The notes beneath the pieces were generated by a model. The model made no database searches. It saw nothing but the letters and a program-made list of their open reading frames with translations, and was not told the origin of the DNA. A DNA stretch of 64,000 nucleotides from Fibrella forsythiae (GTDB lineage: Bacteria > Bacteroidota > Bacteroidia > Cytophagales > Spirosomataceae): assembly GCF_017353175.1 (NCBI RefSeq), contig NZ_JAFMYW010000004.1, positions 1 to 64,000 of the forward strand, read 5' to 3'. Below, in pieces: positions 34,847 through 42,353 of this stretch; position 1 is the first letter of the stretch; each line of letters begins with the position of its first letter. A program made the position numbers and the translations under genes.

Positions 34847-34980
34847 CTACTTCCCTGTCCCAACCGCTCCTGTACCTAATGCAGTAGCTAACTAGGCGGG
34901 CGGGTCGGTGTTGAGGAGGTGTTTGACGAAGAAGTCGCGGCGTTTGCGTTCGCCGAAATCCCCGCCAGACGTGTGGCTAG
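34847..34980 (-). pseudogene. Fossil 3' end of an S9 peptidase gene
   Basis: About 134 nt closely match the last 130 nt of the intact S9 peptidase gene at 37489-39774, by eye roughly 85 percent identical. The frame is still readable on the minus strand: HTSGGDFGERKRRDFFVKHL, then LNTDPPA, a TAG at 34892-34894 where the intact gene has a Trp codon, then LATALGTGAVGTGK and a final TAG at 34847-34849. All upstream coding sequence is missing beyond about 34980. Confidence 0.85.
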
Positions 34981-35056
34981 TATCTAGGTACGTTCACACA
35001 ATTGATTGGCGATAGTCAACTGCGGTGTAGGTACGTTTGTGTTCGACCCAAACACC

Positions 35057-35452
35057 ATGAAGCCAGTTGCCTTACCATCGACGACTATTCCTCATCCTGC
35101 TATGTCGTACTCGCAGGCGGTGACTGTGGGCAACCTGGTGTTTGTGGCCGGGCAGGCGGGCGTTGATTTTGAAACCGGTTTTATATCGCCTGATTTCGAG
35201 ACGCAGGCAAGGCAGGCGTTTGCGAACCTGTCAGCCGTACTGACCGCCGCTGATTCGGGATTGGACCGGGTTGTTAAAACAACCGTTTGGCTGGTCGATG
35301 CCGCCAATTTTGACTGCCTCAACAGGTTATACGCCGAATACTTTCCCACCAATCCACCCGCCCGGTCAACGCCGGTTGTGGATCTGCCCAGGAAGGAGTT
35401 TCAGCTCTCCATCGAGGCGATTGCTACGGTAGCGCGTACACAAAGCTACTGA
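35057..35452 (+). CDS. RidA family protein
   Basis: A 131-residue YjgF/YER057c/UK114-family protein starting at ATG 35057 (MKPVALPSTTIPHPAMSYSQ); an in-frame TTG at 35006 gives a non-homologous leader. Landmarks are VGNLVFVAGQAGVD, FANLSAVLTAADSGLDRVV and the near-C-terminal ARSTPVVDLPRKEFQLSIEAIA, where the family's conserved Arg and Glu sit. RidA deaminates reactive enamine/imine intermediates. The gene overlaps the truncated SPW-type gene tail to tail and lies just beside the peptidase fossil. Confidence 0.85.
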   Translation: MKPVALPSTTIPHPAMSYSQAVTVGNLVFVAGQAGVDFETGFISPDFETQARQAFANLSAVLTAADSGLDRVVKTTVWLVDAANFDCLNRLYAEYFPTNPPARSTPVVDLPRKEFQLSIEAIATVARTQSY

Positions 35453-35710
35453 CGAGGCCGGAAGCCTATTCACCACCAGTATCGCTATCTGGCGCAGGCT
35501 GGTCAGGTACGTCTGCATCGGACCCTTCCGGGATACACCCGCTTCGTAATTGGCAAAAGCTGACAGCCCCAGCACGGCAGCACCTGCACCGACGGCCACT
35601 GATGTAGCGGCCTTACTGTCCGAAAAATGGAGCAACCAGGGAGACGCCAGAAACAAGGCTCCCGTGGTGTAATCAAGCAGGCCGTGCACTTTTATTGGAA
35701 TAAGCGCCAC
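35366..35710 (-). pseudogene. Truncated SPW-repeat-type membrane protein gene
   Basis: Reads from a GTG at 35710. Residues 1-65 (IKVHGLLDYTTGALFLASPW with the SPW-type motif, two helices, then FANYEAGVSRKG) look like the first half of the two-repeat SPW family. The second helix pair and second SPW are absent. After about residue 72 the frame runs into unrelated sequence antisense to ridA. The gene therefore looks cut at its 3' end by a rearrangement. It may still give a two-helix product. Confidence 0.55.
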
Positions 35711-35934
35711 ACCGTTGGCTACGTTTCGAGTGATTGCCGGGTGGCCAACAGATCGTTTTTGCCCTTAACCTGCCCGCCTCCTGTTTACACCGGAAAAAGA
35801 AGCAGAGAATTAAGCAACGAGGTGCCAGTCAGTCATACTTGCAATTGCCAAATTGTTTACATTAGTATGCATAATAGTAACTGCTTATTCTTCCAACAGG
35901 GTTAGCCCTTCCAACCACCTATTCCTTTATACCT

Positions 35935-36219
35935 ATGCGTAACCTTTTCTCTGATAAGCCCTTGTCGGACGTAAGCACCGACGATCTTAAAAAACAGGGC
36001 CAGCTTCTGCAAGCGATTACCTACGTGGCGGCCTTCTTCATCGTGGCCAACATCGGGTACGCCATTTTCCGCCTGGTTTCACACAAAGTCGATTCGGTAA
36101 GCGAGCTGGCAGGCGGCAACCTCTTCTCGATGGGTGGCTTTGGCGCTTCCTTACTTATATGCTCGTATTTATTGAAAAAGATCAAGGCCGAGATCATCAT
36201 GCGAGAAGCCAATAAGTAG
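35935..36219 (+). CDS. Small two-helix membrane protein, array member 1
   Basis: 94 residues. An N-terminal polar segment DVSTDDLKKQGQLL precedes a helix (AITYVAAFFIVANIGYAIF), a short loop, a second helix (GGFGASLLICSYLL) and a basic tail KKIKAEIIMREANK. The same layout recurs in the next three genes: an S/T/F-x-(D/E)EL-K-Q-like motif, two membrane helices and a tail with (I/V)-x-x-E-(L/I)-x-x-R/E. The function is unknown. Confidence 0.65.
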   Translation: MRNLFSDKPLSDVSTDDLKKQGQLLQAITYVAAFFIVANIGYAIFRLVSHKVDSVSELAGGNLFSMGGFGASLLICSYLLKKIKAEIIMREANK

Positions 36220-36360
36220 CGACTACTCCCGCGTCGCGCGAACCCAGGCAGTTTTTCGCCCGGCGTATTAGTTGGGGCGAATTTCGGTCGACGTTATACC
36301 TTGCTTATCAGTAACGTACCATACCCGCTGGTTCAACCCTTTCCTGGCTTAAACACAACT

Positions 36361-36621
36361 ATGTTTTCAACTAAGGACTACACGACAATGACGCTTGATG
36401 AATTAGCGTCAGAAGAAAAAAAATTAAACTCACAGAAGATTCCATTGGCGCTATTGGCTGGTCTTTTCGTTGGCTTTGCTGTTTGGTCGGCTACACACAA
36501 AGGGGGTTTTGCCGGTACTGTGGCTTTGCTATTTCTCCCTTATTTAATCGGCTCCACCTATACAAAAAAACAGAAAGCGATCCAGGACGAACTAAGCCGT
36601 AGAGATACCGATAGTAAGTAA
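36361..36621 (+). CDS. Small two-helix membrane protein, array member 2
   Basis: 86 residues from ATG 36361 (an in-frame TTG at 36301 is less likely). It has the TLDELASEEKKLNSQK motif, a first helix around LALLAGLFVGFAVW, a second around GTVALLFLPYLIG and the tail KKQKAIQDELSRRDTDSK. It is clearly paralogous in layout to its neighbours though diverged in sequence. Confidence 0.6.
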   Translation: MFSTKDYTTMTLDELASEEKKLNSQKIPLALLAGLFVGFAVWSATHKGGFAGTVALLFLPYLIGSTYTKKQKAIQDELSRRDTDSK

Positions 36622-36664
36622 CGTCGCTGTACATACATTTTCCACATAACTCACATTCAGTCAG

Positions 36665-36937
36665 ATGGCAAGCACAAAATTCAATGAGATGAGTACTGAA
36701 AAATTACTCGAACAACAAAAACTCAGCAAAATTGCAATAGGTGCCCTTATTGGCAGCCTTACAGCACTGCTTGTTATGGTTATTCTCTTAACAATCAAGA
36801 AAGGATTCGGTACTGTAAGTATGTCGTTGGGCATCATTCCTTTCGCCATGATACCTATAGTCGTTATGAACTGGAGTAATATGAAAGAGATACAAAAGGA
36901 GCTTAATTCCAGAGAGAGCAGTGGATTAAAACTCTAG
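36665..36937 (+). CDS. Small two-helix membrane protein, array member 3
   Basis: 90 residues with MSTEKLLEQQKLSK at the N-terminus, helices around IGALIGSLTALLVMVILL and GIIPFAMIPIVVM, and the tail MKEIQKELNSRESSG. The tail IQKELNSR is closest to array member 2 (IQDELSRR). The gene is 43 nt after member 2. Confidence 0.6.
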   Translation: MASTKFNEMSTEKLLEQQKLSKIAIGALIGSLTALLVMVILLTIKKGFGTVSMSLGIIPFAMIPIVVMNWSNMKEIQKELNSRESSGLKL

Positions 36938-36966
36938 CTTTTTTTGCACTCTAATCCCTTTCATAA

Positions 36967-37254
36967 ATGAATAATCGTTTCATTATTCAAGACTTCTCGG
37001 AGTTCAGTTTAGATGAGCTCAAAAAGCAGGAACACTCACAAAAAATGGGTGTACGGGTGGTAAGCAGCCTTCTGATCCTTTTGTTGATCGTAACAATCGT
37101 TTTCTGGATCAGGCAGGATTTTTCGTTTACCAATTCAGGGCCCTTTAATCCGGTGCTTTACTGCGGCCCTGGGCTAGTGTCATTGGGTAGCGTAGCTATC
37201 GGAATGGCTAAAACATTGACGATCGTTAGGGCTGAAATCAGCGCCAGATCGTAA
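36967..37254 (+). CDS. Small two-helix membrane protein, array member 4
   Basis: 95 residues with FSLDELKKQEHSQK, helices around VVSSLLILLLIVTIVFW and PGLVSLGSVAIGMA, and the tail LTIVRAEISARS. It is last in the array, 29 nt after member 3, and ends just before the long inverted repeat at 37273. Confidence 0.6.
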   Translation: MNNRFIIQDFSEFSLDELKKQEHSQKMGVRVVSSLLILLLIVTIVFWIRQDFSFTNSGPFNPVLYCGPGLVSLGSVAIGMAKTLTIVRAEISARS

Positions 37255-37272
37255 CGGGGCTTTCTGCTAAAA

Positions 37273-37423
37273 ATTGCTTCGCGCGTCGTGCCCTTCGACT
37301 AGGCGTCCCCGACAGGCTCAGGGTGACAAGACACATCCAGCAGGTGAATGATGGCCTTGAGTGGGAGTGTCACCCTGAGCCTGTCGGGGACGCCTAGTCG
37401 AAGGGCACGACGCGCGAAGCAAT
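37273..37423. repeat. Perfect 56-bp inverted repeat
   Basis: Arms at 37273-37328 and 37368-37423 are exact reverse complements over 56 nt, and about five more outer pairs follow with one mismatch; the loop is 39 nt. The arm contains CACCCTGAGCCTGTCGGGGA-type wording, which I recall from intergenic repeats of other bacteria. It lies between convergent genes (membrane array and S9 peptidase). The ends of both transcripts would form a long duplex. Confidence 0.9.
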
Positions 37424-37488
37424 CTTTAGGAGAAAACCATCCCAACCCGTCGAAGGGCCTCGCGTCAGCAATAGAATGATAGCTGACC

Positions 37489-39774
37489 TTACTTCCCCAT
37501 ACCAACCGCACCTGTACCTGACGTAGTTGCTGTCCAGGCGGGTGGGTCGGTGTTGAGGAGATGCTTGACGAAGAAGTCGCGGCGTTTGCGTTCGCCGAAG
37601 TCCCCGCCAGACGTGTGGCTTAGACCCGGTAGTACCACCAGATCGAAGTTTTTGTTGGCCTTGATCAGTGCGTCGGCTACCTGCATGGTCGAGGCGGGAT
37701 CAACGTTATCGTCTACTTCGCCTACCATCAGCAGCAGGTTACCCTGTAGTTTGTGGGCATTCACCACGTTGGAACACTCGGCGTACTGCGGTCCAACAGG
37801 GTACCCCATCCACTGCTCGTTCCACCAGATTTTGTCCATGCGGTTATCGTGGCACCCGCACGACGACACGGCCACTTTGTAGAACTCGGGGTGGAACAGC
37901 AAGGCCCCCGCCGCGCTTTGTCCGCCCGCCGAGGTGCCGTAAATACCCACCCGGCTCAGGTCCATAAACGGGTATTTCTTCGCCGCCGCCTGCATCCAGA
38001 GAATCCGGTCAGGGAAGCCCGCGTCTTTGAGGTTTTTCCAGCACACATCCTGAAACGCCTTCGACCGGTTCGACGTACCCATACCGTCGAGCTGCACCAC
38101 AATGAAGCCAAGTTCGGCCAGCTCGTGCATCGACCGGTTGGTGGCCATGAACGATTTGGGCGTAAATGAGCCGTGCGGCCCGGCGTAGATGTTTTCGATG
38201 ACCGGGTACGTCTTCGTCGGGTCAAAATTCGTGGGGCGCACAATGATGCCCCAGATGTCGGTTTTGCCGTCGCGGGCTTTGGCGGTGAACACGTCGGGCG
38301 TTTGCCAGCCCGCTTTCTGCCATTCCGAGATGTCGGCCTTTTCCAGATTCACCAGCACCGATCCGTCGGTTGCACTACGCAGCACCGTCACCGGCGGCAT
38401 ATCCACCCGCGAATACGAATCGACGAAGGTTTTGAAGTCGGGCGCAAAGGTGGCCACGTGGTTGGCGTCTTCGGTGGTCAGGGCCGTCAGGTTCGTGCCG
38501 TCGAGGTTCACCCGGTAATACTGCGTGAAATACGGGTCCTGTCCTGGCGTTTTGCCGCTGGCCGCAAAGAGGATAGTCCGGCTTGCGGTGTCGACGGTCA
38601 CCACGTTGCGCACCACCCATTCGCCTTTGGTGAGCTGCTTTTTCACCTTCCCCGTCGCGCCATCGATCAGGTACAGGTGATTCCAGCCATCGCGTTCCGA
38701 GGCCCAGACCATCTCTTTCCCGTCGGCCAGATCGAAGCGGTAGCGTTTGCCGCTGTAGTCGATAAAGGTGTTGCTGCGTTCCTCCACCAGCGGCCGAACG
38801 GCCCCGGTGGCAGCGCTGACCTCGAGCACGCGGTACACCTGATGCCCGCGCTGGTTGTATTCGAACGTGAACGCGCGGCTGTCTTTACGCCACTCCAGCC
38901 GCGACAGGCTGAACTGCTGGTTGAACAGGGCATCGTCGACCGGAATCTGTTTACCCTCGTCGACCAGAAACAACTGCGGCCGTCGAACGGGCAAGGCATC
39001 GCCCGGTTTCAAATATTCCCGGTTTTCCAGCTTCGGCTGTAGTTGATCGTCGGGCGACGAGCGGACGAAGTAGATCAGGTGCTTCACGTTGGGCCTGATC
39101 TTGTTGGTGGCGATCTTTTTCGAGTCGGGCGACCATTGAATGGTGCTGGCGTAGTAGTCGCCTTCCGAACCGTCGAAGCTCAGTTGGCGTTCCTGCTTCG
39201 TCTTTTCCGACCGAACGTAAAGGTTGTAGTTTTTGATGTAGGCCGTCTGGCTACTGTCGGGCGAAGGAACGGCCCGGTCGCTGAGTTCGCTGCTGTTGGC
39301 GCCCCAGTACCGCCGGTCGGTGGGTTCGGCGCGGAACGGTCCTTTCTTACTGAACGCCATCGCACCCGGCCCATATTGCCAGGTGAAGCCTTCGGCCACG
39401 AATTCCACCGCCTCATCGTCTTTGCCGAAGTTCAGCGTAGTAAACGGCAGGTTGAACGGCTCAATCTTCTTTCCCGTGGCCGCTGCCAGTTTCTGGGCCA
39501 GTTGCTCCTGATCGAACGCCAGTTGCCGCGTTTTCTGCTTCGGGTCGACGACCACAAACTCTTTGCCCCGCGCCGTCTGAATGACGTACCAGCAGCGACT
39601 TCCGTTCTTGGTCCAGTTGATCTGTTGGGGGGCGTTGTAGACCTTATCTTTCAGCTTCGTTTTCAGCGCTTCAGCCCGTTGGTAGTCGGCCAGCTTACCC
39701 TGCGCCAACACGTTGCCGGAAATAGTCAGTAGTACGCTAATCAGCAGCAGAAAGCCCTGTTTTGTCGATTGCAT
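37489..39774 (-). CDS. Secreted S9 family peptidase (dipeptidyl-peptidase IV type)
   Basis: 761 residues. A signal peptide (MQSTKQGFLLLISVLLTISG...LAQ) is followed by an eight-bladed propeller (DPP IV N-terminal) and an alpha/beta-hydrolase catalytic domain. The nucleophile is Ser615 in GIYGTSAGG; the Asp is in GEVDDNVDP and the His is His720 in GLSHTSGG. It would remove dipeptides from peptide N-termini in the periplasm or at the cell surface. The C-terminal ~45 codons are duplicated as the fossil at 34847-34980. Confidence 0.93.
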   Translation of the reverse strand: MQSTKQGFLLLISVLLTISGNVLAQGKLADYQRAEALKTKLKDKVYNAPQQINWTKNGSRCWYVIQTARGKEFVVVDPKQKTRQLAFDQEQLAQKLAAATGKKIEPFNLPFTTLNFGKDDEAVEFVAEGFTWQYGPGAMAFSKKGPFRAEPTDRRYWGANSSELSDRAVPSPDSSQTAYIKNYNLYVRSEKTKQERQLSFDGSEGDYYASTIQWSPDSKKIATNKIRPNVKHLIYFVRSSPDDQLQPKLENREYLKPGDALPVRRPQLFLVDEGKQIPVDDALFNQQFSLSRLEWRKDSRAFTFEYNQRGHQVYRVLEVSAATGAVRPLVEERSNTFIDYSGKRYRFDLADGKEMVWASERDGWNHLYLIDGATGKVKKQLTKGEWVVRNVVTVDTASRTILFAASGKTPGQDPYFTQYYRVNLDGTNLTALTTEDANHVATFAPDFKTFVDSYSRVDMPPVTVLRSATDGSVLVNLEKADISEWQKAGWQTPDVFTAKARDGKTDIWGIIVRPTNFDPTKTYPVIENIYAGPHGSFTPKSFMATNRSMHELAELGFIVVQLDGMGTSNRSKAFQDVCWKNLKDAGFPDRILWMQAAAKKYPFMDLSRVGIYGTSAGGQSAAGALLFHPEFYKVAVSSCGCHDNRMDKIWWNEQWMGYPVGPQYAECSNVVNAHKLQGNLLLMVGEVDDNVDPASTMQVADALIKANKNFDLVVLPGLSHTSGGDFGERKRRDFFVKHLLNTDPPAWTATTSGTGAVGMGK

Positions 39775-39830
39775 GATGGTAGACGATTGGTGTGCGAATA
39801 TAGCATGAACGGGGTATCATGCATTAGGGA

Positions 39831-39893
39831 ATTGCTTTCGCGCTATTGCGTATTGCTTTCGCGTGATGCTTCTCGCTGTAGCGCGAAAGCAAC
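39831..39893. repeat. Inverted and direct repeat of ATTGCTTTCGCG
   Basis: ATTGCTTTCGCG occurs at 39831-39842 and again at 39852-39863. The first copy pairs with GCGCGAAAGCAAC ending at 39893 over about 15 nt. The core is the same as in the inverted repeat after ilvE. It lies upstream of the S9 peptidase and of a small membrane gene on the other strand. Confidence 0.65.
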
Positions 39894-39970
39894 CTTTAGT
39901 CAAATCCTTTTACACACGTATCACCTTTCTTGGTAGATTGACGGTCAATAGGACGATTATTCTCTTCACT

Positions 39971-40204
39971 ATGCACCACACCGTATTAGCGATCATGGGC
40001 CTTGGCGGTCAGGAATTGCTCCTAATCTTTATCGCTTTCCTGCTTATGCCCCTACTGCCCATCGTGCCGCTTTGGGTAATCTTCAAAAAATCGGGCCAGA
40101 ATCCGTGGTTGAGCCTACTGGCGTTCATTCCAGGCGCGGGTGTGTTGATTGCCCTCTTCGTGGTGGCTTTCTCAAACTGGCAGACGGACCGGGTTACCGA
40201 TTGA
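39971..40204 (+). CDS. Small two-helix membrane protein
   Basis: 77 residues from ATG 39971 (MHHTVLAIMGLGGQELLLIF). It has two hydrophobic helices with the loop WVIFKKSGQNPWLSLLAFIP between them. This helix-loop-helix layout with K(S/A)GxxxWxxLxPxxN-like wording is common in small Bacteroidetes membrane proteins of unknown function. An earlier in-frame start at 39863 lies in the repeat and was not used. Confidence 0.65.
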   Translation: MHHTVLAIMGLGGQELLLIFIAFLLMPLLPIVPLWVIFKKSGQNPWLSLLAFIPGAGVLIALFVVAFSNWQTDRVTD

Positions 40205-40237
40205 CTGCGTATAGCCAGACAACGTACCTAACCTGCT

Positions 40238-40720
40238 ATGAGCTCGTATAAAGAAACACAACGGATGAACTACCGGTGGCTTCTACTGCTGCTGGTTATT
40301 TCTTTGGGGGGTGGCACATGGGTGCTTGTCGAGCAAATTGGTTTTGGGCATCCCATCGGCGATAAACCCGCTACCAATACAGAGTTGTTGTTCATAGCCT
40401 TGTTTCCCGCTTCAATTGTAATTTTTGTGCTGGCCTTTTCCCTAACCACTGACGTAACCGCGGAGGGAATTCGGCTACGGTATTTCCCTATATGGAGCAC
40501 GTCGGTTAAGTGGCATGAGGTCAAATATGTTCAGATTATCAACTATGGTTTTGTTGGCTACGGCGTTCGGTTTACCGCCGAGTATGGAACCGTCTACAAT
40601 GCGAAAGGAAACGTTGGTCTTCTCGTGCAGAAGACAGATGGAAGTCGGTTATTGATTGGTACTCAAAGGCCTGAGGAGTTGCTGGCCGCCGTGAATCAAC
40701 ACCTGAACGTGCCGGCTTAA
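40238..40720 (+). CDS. Membrane protein with a bacterial PH-like domain
   Basis: 160 residues. Two helices (WLLLLLVISLGGGTWVLVEQ and LLFIALFPASIVIFVLAFSL) are followed by a soluble domain TAEGIRLRYFPIW...VKWHEVKYVQI...KTDGSRLLIGTQRPEELLAAV. The strand pattern and the final GTQRPEELLAAV helix are typical of bPH-type membrane proteins. The function is unknown. It is probably cotranscribed with the small gene upstream (33-nt gap). Confidence 0.7.
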   Translation: MSSYKETQRMNYRWLLLLLVISLGGGTWVLVEQIGFGHPIGDKPATNTELLFIALFPASIVIFVLAFSLTTDVTAEGIRLRYFPIWSTSVKWHEVKYVQIINYGFVGYGVRFTAEYGTVYNAKGNVGLLVQKTDGSRLLIGTQRPEELLAAVNQHLNVPA

Positions 40721-40766
40721 GAGCCATGCGCCGTTGCGACGCCATAGACTAGCTTCTTAATGATGA

Positions 40767-40793
40767 GTTGCTGAAGCATCACGCGTCAGCAAC
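40767..40793 (+). terminator. Hairpin after the PH-like gene
   Basis: GTTGCTGA (40767-40774) pairs with TCAGCAAC (40786-40793), followed by TTTCTTT. It is a likely terminator for the two-gene unit upstream. Its wording overlaps the GTTGCT core of the longer inverted repeats. Confidence 0.55.
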
Positions 40794-40860
40794 TTTCTTT
40801 CATTAGCAACGTACCTGAATTCTCCTTCCACCAGCGCAATCGATTACCGAAATCGGTGCA

Positions 40861-40868
40861 TAGCTTTG
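40861..40868 (+). promoter_or_regulatory. -7 box upstream of the dacB-type gene
   Basis: TAGCTTTG matches TAnnTTTG exactly. It predicts a start of transcription near 40874 and a leader of about 37 nt, which rules out the earlier TTG at 40866 as a start codon. Confidence 0.55.
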
Positions 40869-40910
40869 GGCTTTTTACGCCGGGGCAATGACGCTGGACT
40901 ATCAATTGCT

Positions 40911-42185
40911 ATGAAAATATATCTATGGCTGGTATTACTGGTCGTTGTTGGTTGCTCCCCATCCCGGCGGATCAGCCGCGATTTACAGACGAATATCCTT
41001 TATACCGATCATTTTACAGGCGTAGTGCTCTACGATCCTGACGGGCAAAAGACGCTGATTGCGCACAATGCCGACAAACCCTTTACGCCAGCCTCGAACA
41101 CGAAACTATTCAGTTTTTATGCGGGCCTGCTCACGCTGCACGACTCGCTACCGGCTTTCAGGTACGTTATCAGAAAAGGCGTCGATCAGGCCGATTCGTT
41201 GATCTTCTGGGGTACGGGCAATCCGCTGGCGCTGCACCCCGATCTGCCCGACACCACGCTGCTGGCTTTTCTGCGTAAGCGGCCGGAACAACTCTTTTTC
41301 TCCCCGGCAAACTACAGCGGTCCCCGATTTGGTGCGGGCTGGGCCTGGGATGATTATAACGACGACTATTCACCCGAATTAGCCTCGCTGCCTCTGTTCG
41401 GCAATGTAGCTCGGTTCACTACGGCACCATCGTATGCACTAACCCCCCGCCGGTTCGCCGATAGCGTTCGGGTGGCGGGCATAGGAAGTAACGTTCGCCG
41501 GAACGAGTTCACTAACCAGTTTACACGACCTGCCACCGGGAAGGCCATCCGTCAGGACGTGCCGTTTCGCTGGTCGCCAATCCTCGCCGCTCAATTGCTG
41601 GCCGATACGCTTCACCGGTCGGTTGGGGTGGTGCAGATGCCCGTTCCCGCCGACGCCAGACTGGTGCGCGGCTACCCGACCGATTCGCTCTACAAGCGGA
41701 TGCTGCACGTAAGCGACAATCAGTTTGCCGAGCAGGTGCTGTTCATGGCCTCGGCCGAACGAAGCCCGACCCAGCTTGCCCCGTTGGTGGAATTGCGCCG
41801 CGTGGCCGATAGCCTGCACATTCCGGCCAACAGCGCCCGATGGGTTGACGGGTCGGGACTGTCGCGCTACAATGCGTTCACACCCAACGTATTGATCGGA
41901 CTGCTTAAGAAGATCAAAGCACTTGTGCCGCAGGAACGTCTCTTTACGCTGTTGCCCGCCGCTGGCCAGTCAGGTACGTTGCGTTCGATCAGGTCGGGCA
42001 ACAAACCGTATGTATTTGCCAAGTCAGGGTCAATGACGGGCGTTTACAATCTGAGCGGTTATTTACTGACTCAGCGCGGCAAACTACTGTATTTCAGTAT
42101 CATGCACAATAACTTCACGCAGCCGGTGGGCGAGATGCGCCGCCGGACGGGCGATTTGTTAATGAGTATTCACGGGCAATTCTGA
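40911..42185 (+). CDS. dacB: D-alanyl-D-alanine carboxypeptidase/endopeptidase (PBP4, S13)
   Basis: 424 residues from ATG 40911, which gives a lipoprotein signal (MKIYLWLVLLVVVGC, Cys15). The three penicillin-binding motifs are present: S62-N-T-K65, S268-D-N and K371-S-G. This peptidase S13 family trims peptidoglycan stem peptides in the periplasm. At 424 residues it is a little shorter than E. coli PBP4 (about 477), so the insertion domain is probably reduced. A -7 box lies 43 nt upstream. Confidence 0.9.
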   Translation: MKIYLWLVLLVVVGCSPSRRISRDLQTNILYTDHFTGVVLYDPDGQKTLIAHNADKPFTPASNTKLFSFYAGLLTLHDSLPAFRYVIRKGVDQADSLIFWGTGNPLALHPDLPDTTLLAFLRKRPEQLFFSPANYSGPRFGAGWAWDDYNDDYSPELASLPLFGNVARFTTAPSYALTPRRFADSVRVAGIGSNVRRNEFTNQFTRPATGKAIRQDVPFRWSPILAAQLLADTLHRSVGVVQMPVPADARLVRGYPTDSLYKRMLHVSDNQFAEQVLFMASAERSPTQLAPLVELRRVADSLHIPANSARWVDGSGLSRYNAFTPNVLIGLLKKIKALVPQERLFTLLPAAGQSGTLRSIRSGNKPYVFAKSGSMTGVYNLSGYLLTQRGKLLYFSIMHNNFTQPVGEMRRRTGDLLMSIHGQF

Positions 42186-42353
42186 GCGTCAACAGATAGG
42201 TTACCTGAGTAAGTATGATAAAAGTATAATCTGATAAAGTTGCGTCTTTGTTGAATCAGACGTACCTAGTCGAAGGGCTTACAGCGCTAAGCAACTCATA
42301 GCGCGCCAACGACCAACAATGTGAAGCAGCATTACCTACCCACCACACACCTT

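Noticed and set aside
38173-39732. Long plus-strand open frames opposite the S9 peptidase gene
   Set aside because: Same explanation: high G+C third positions of the real gene remove stops on the other strand. The peptidase has its full catalytic triad.
40866-40910. TTG start extending the dacB-type gene by 15 residues
   Set aside because: The TTG lies inside the -7 box at 40861-40868, and the ATG at 40911 gives a proper lipoprotein signal.
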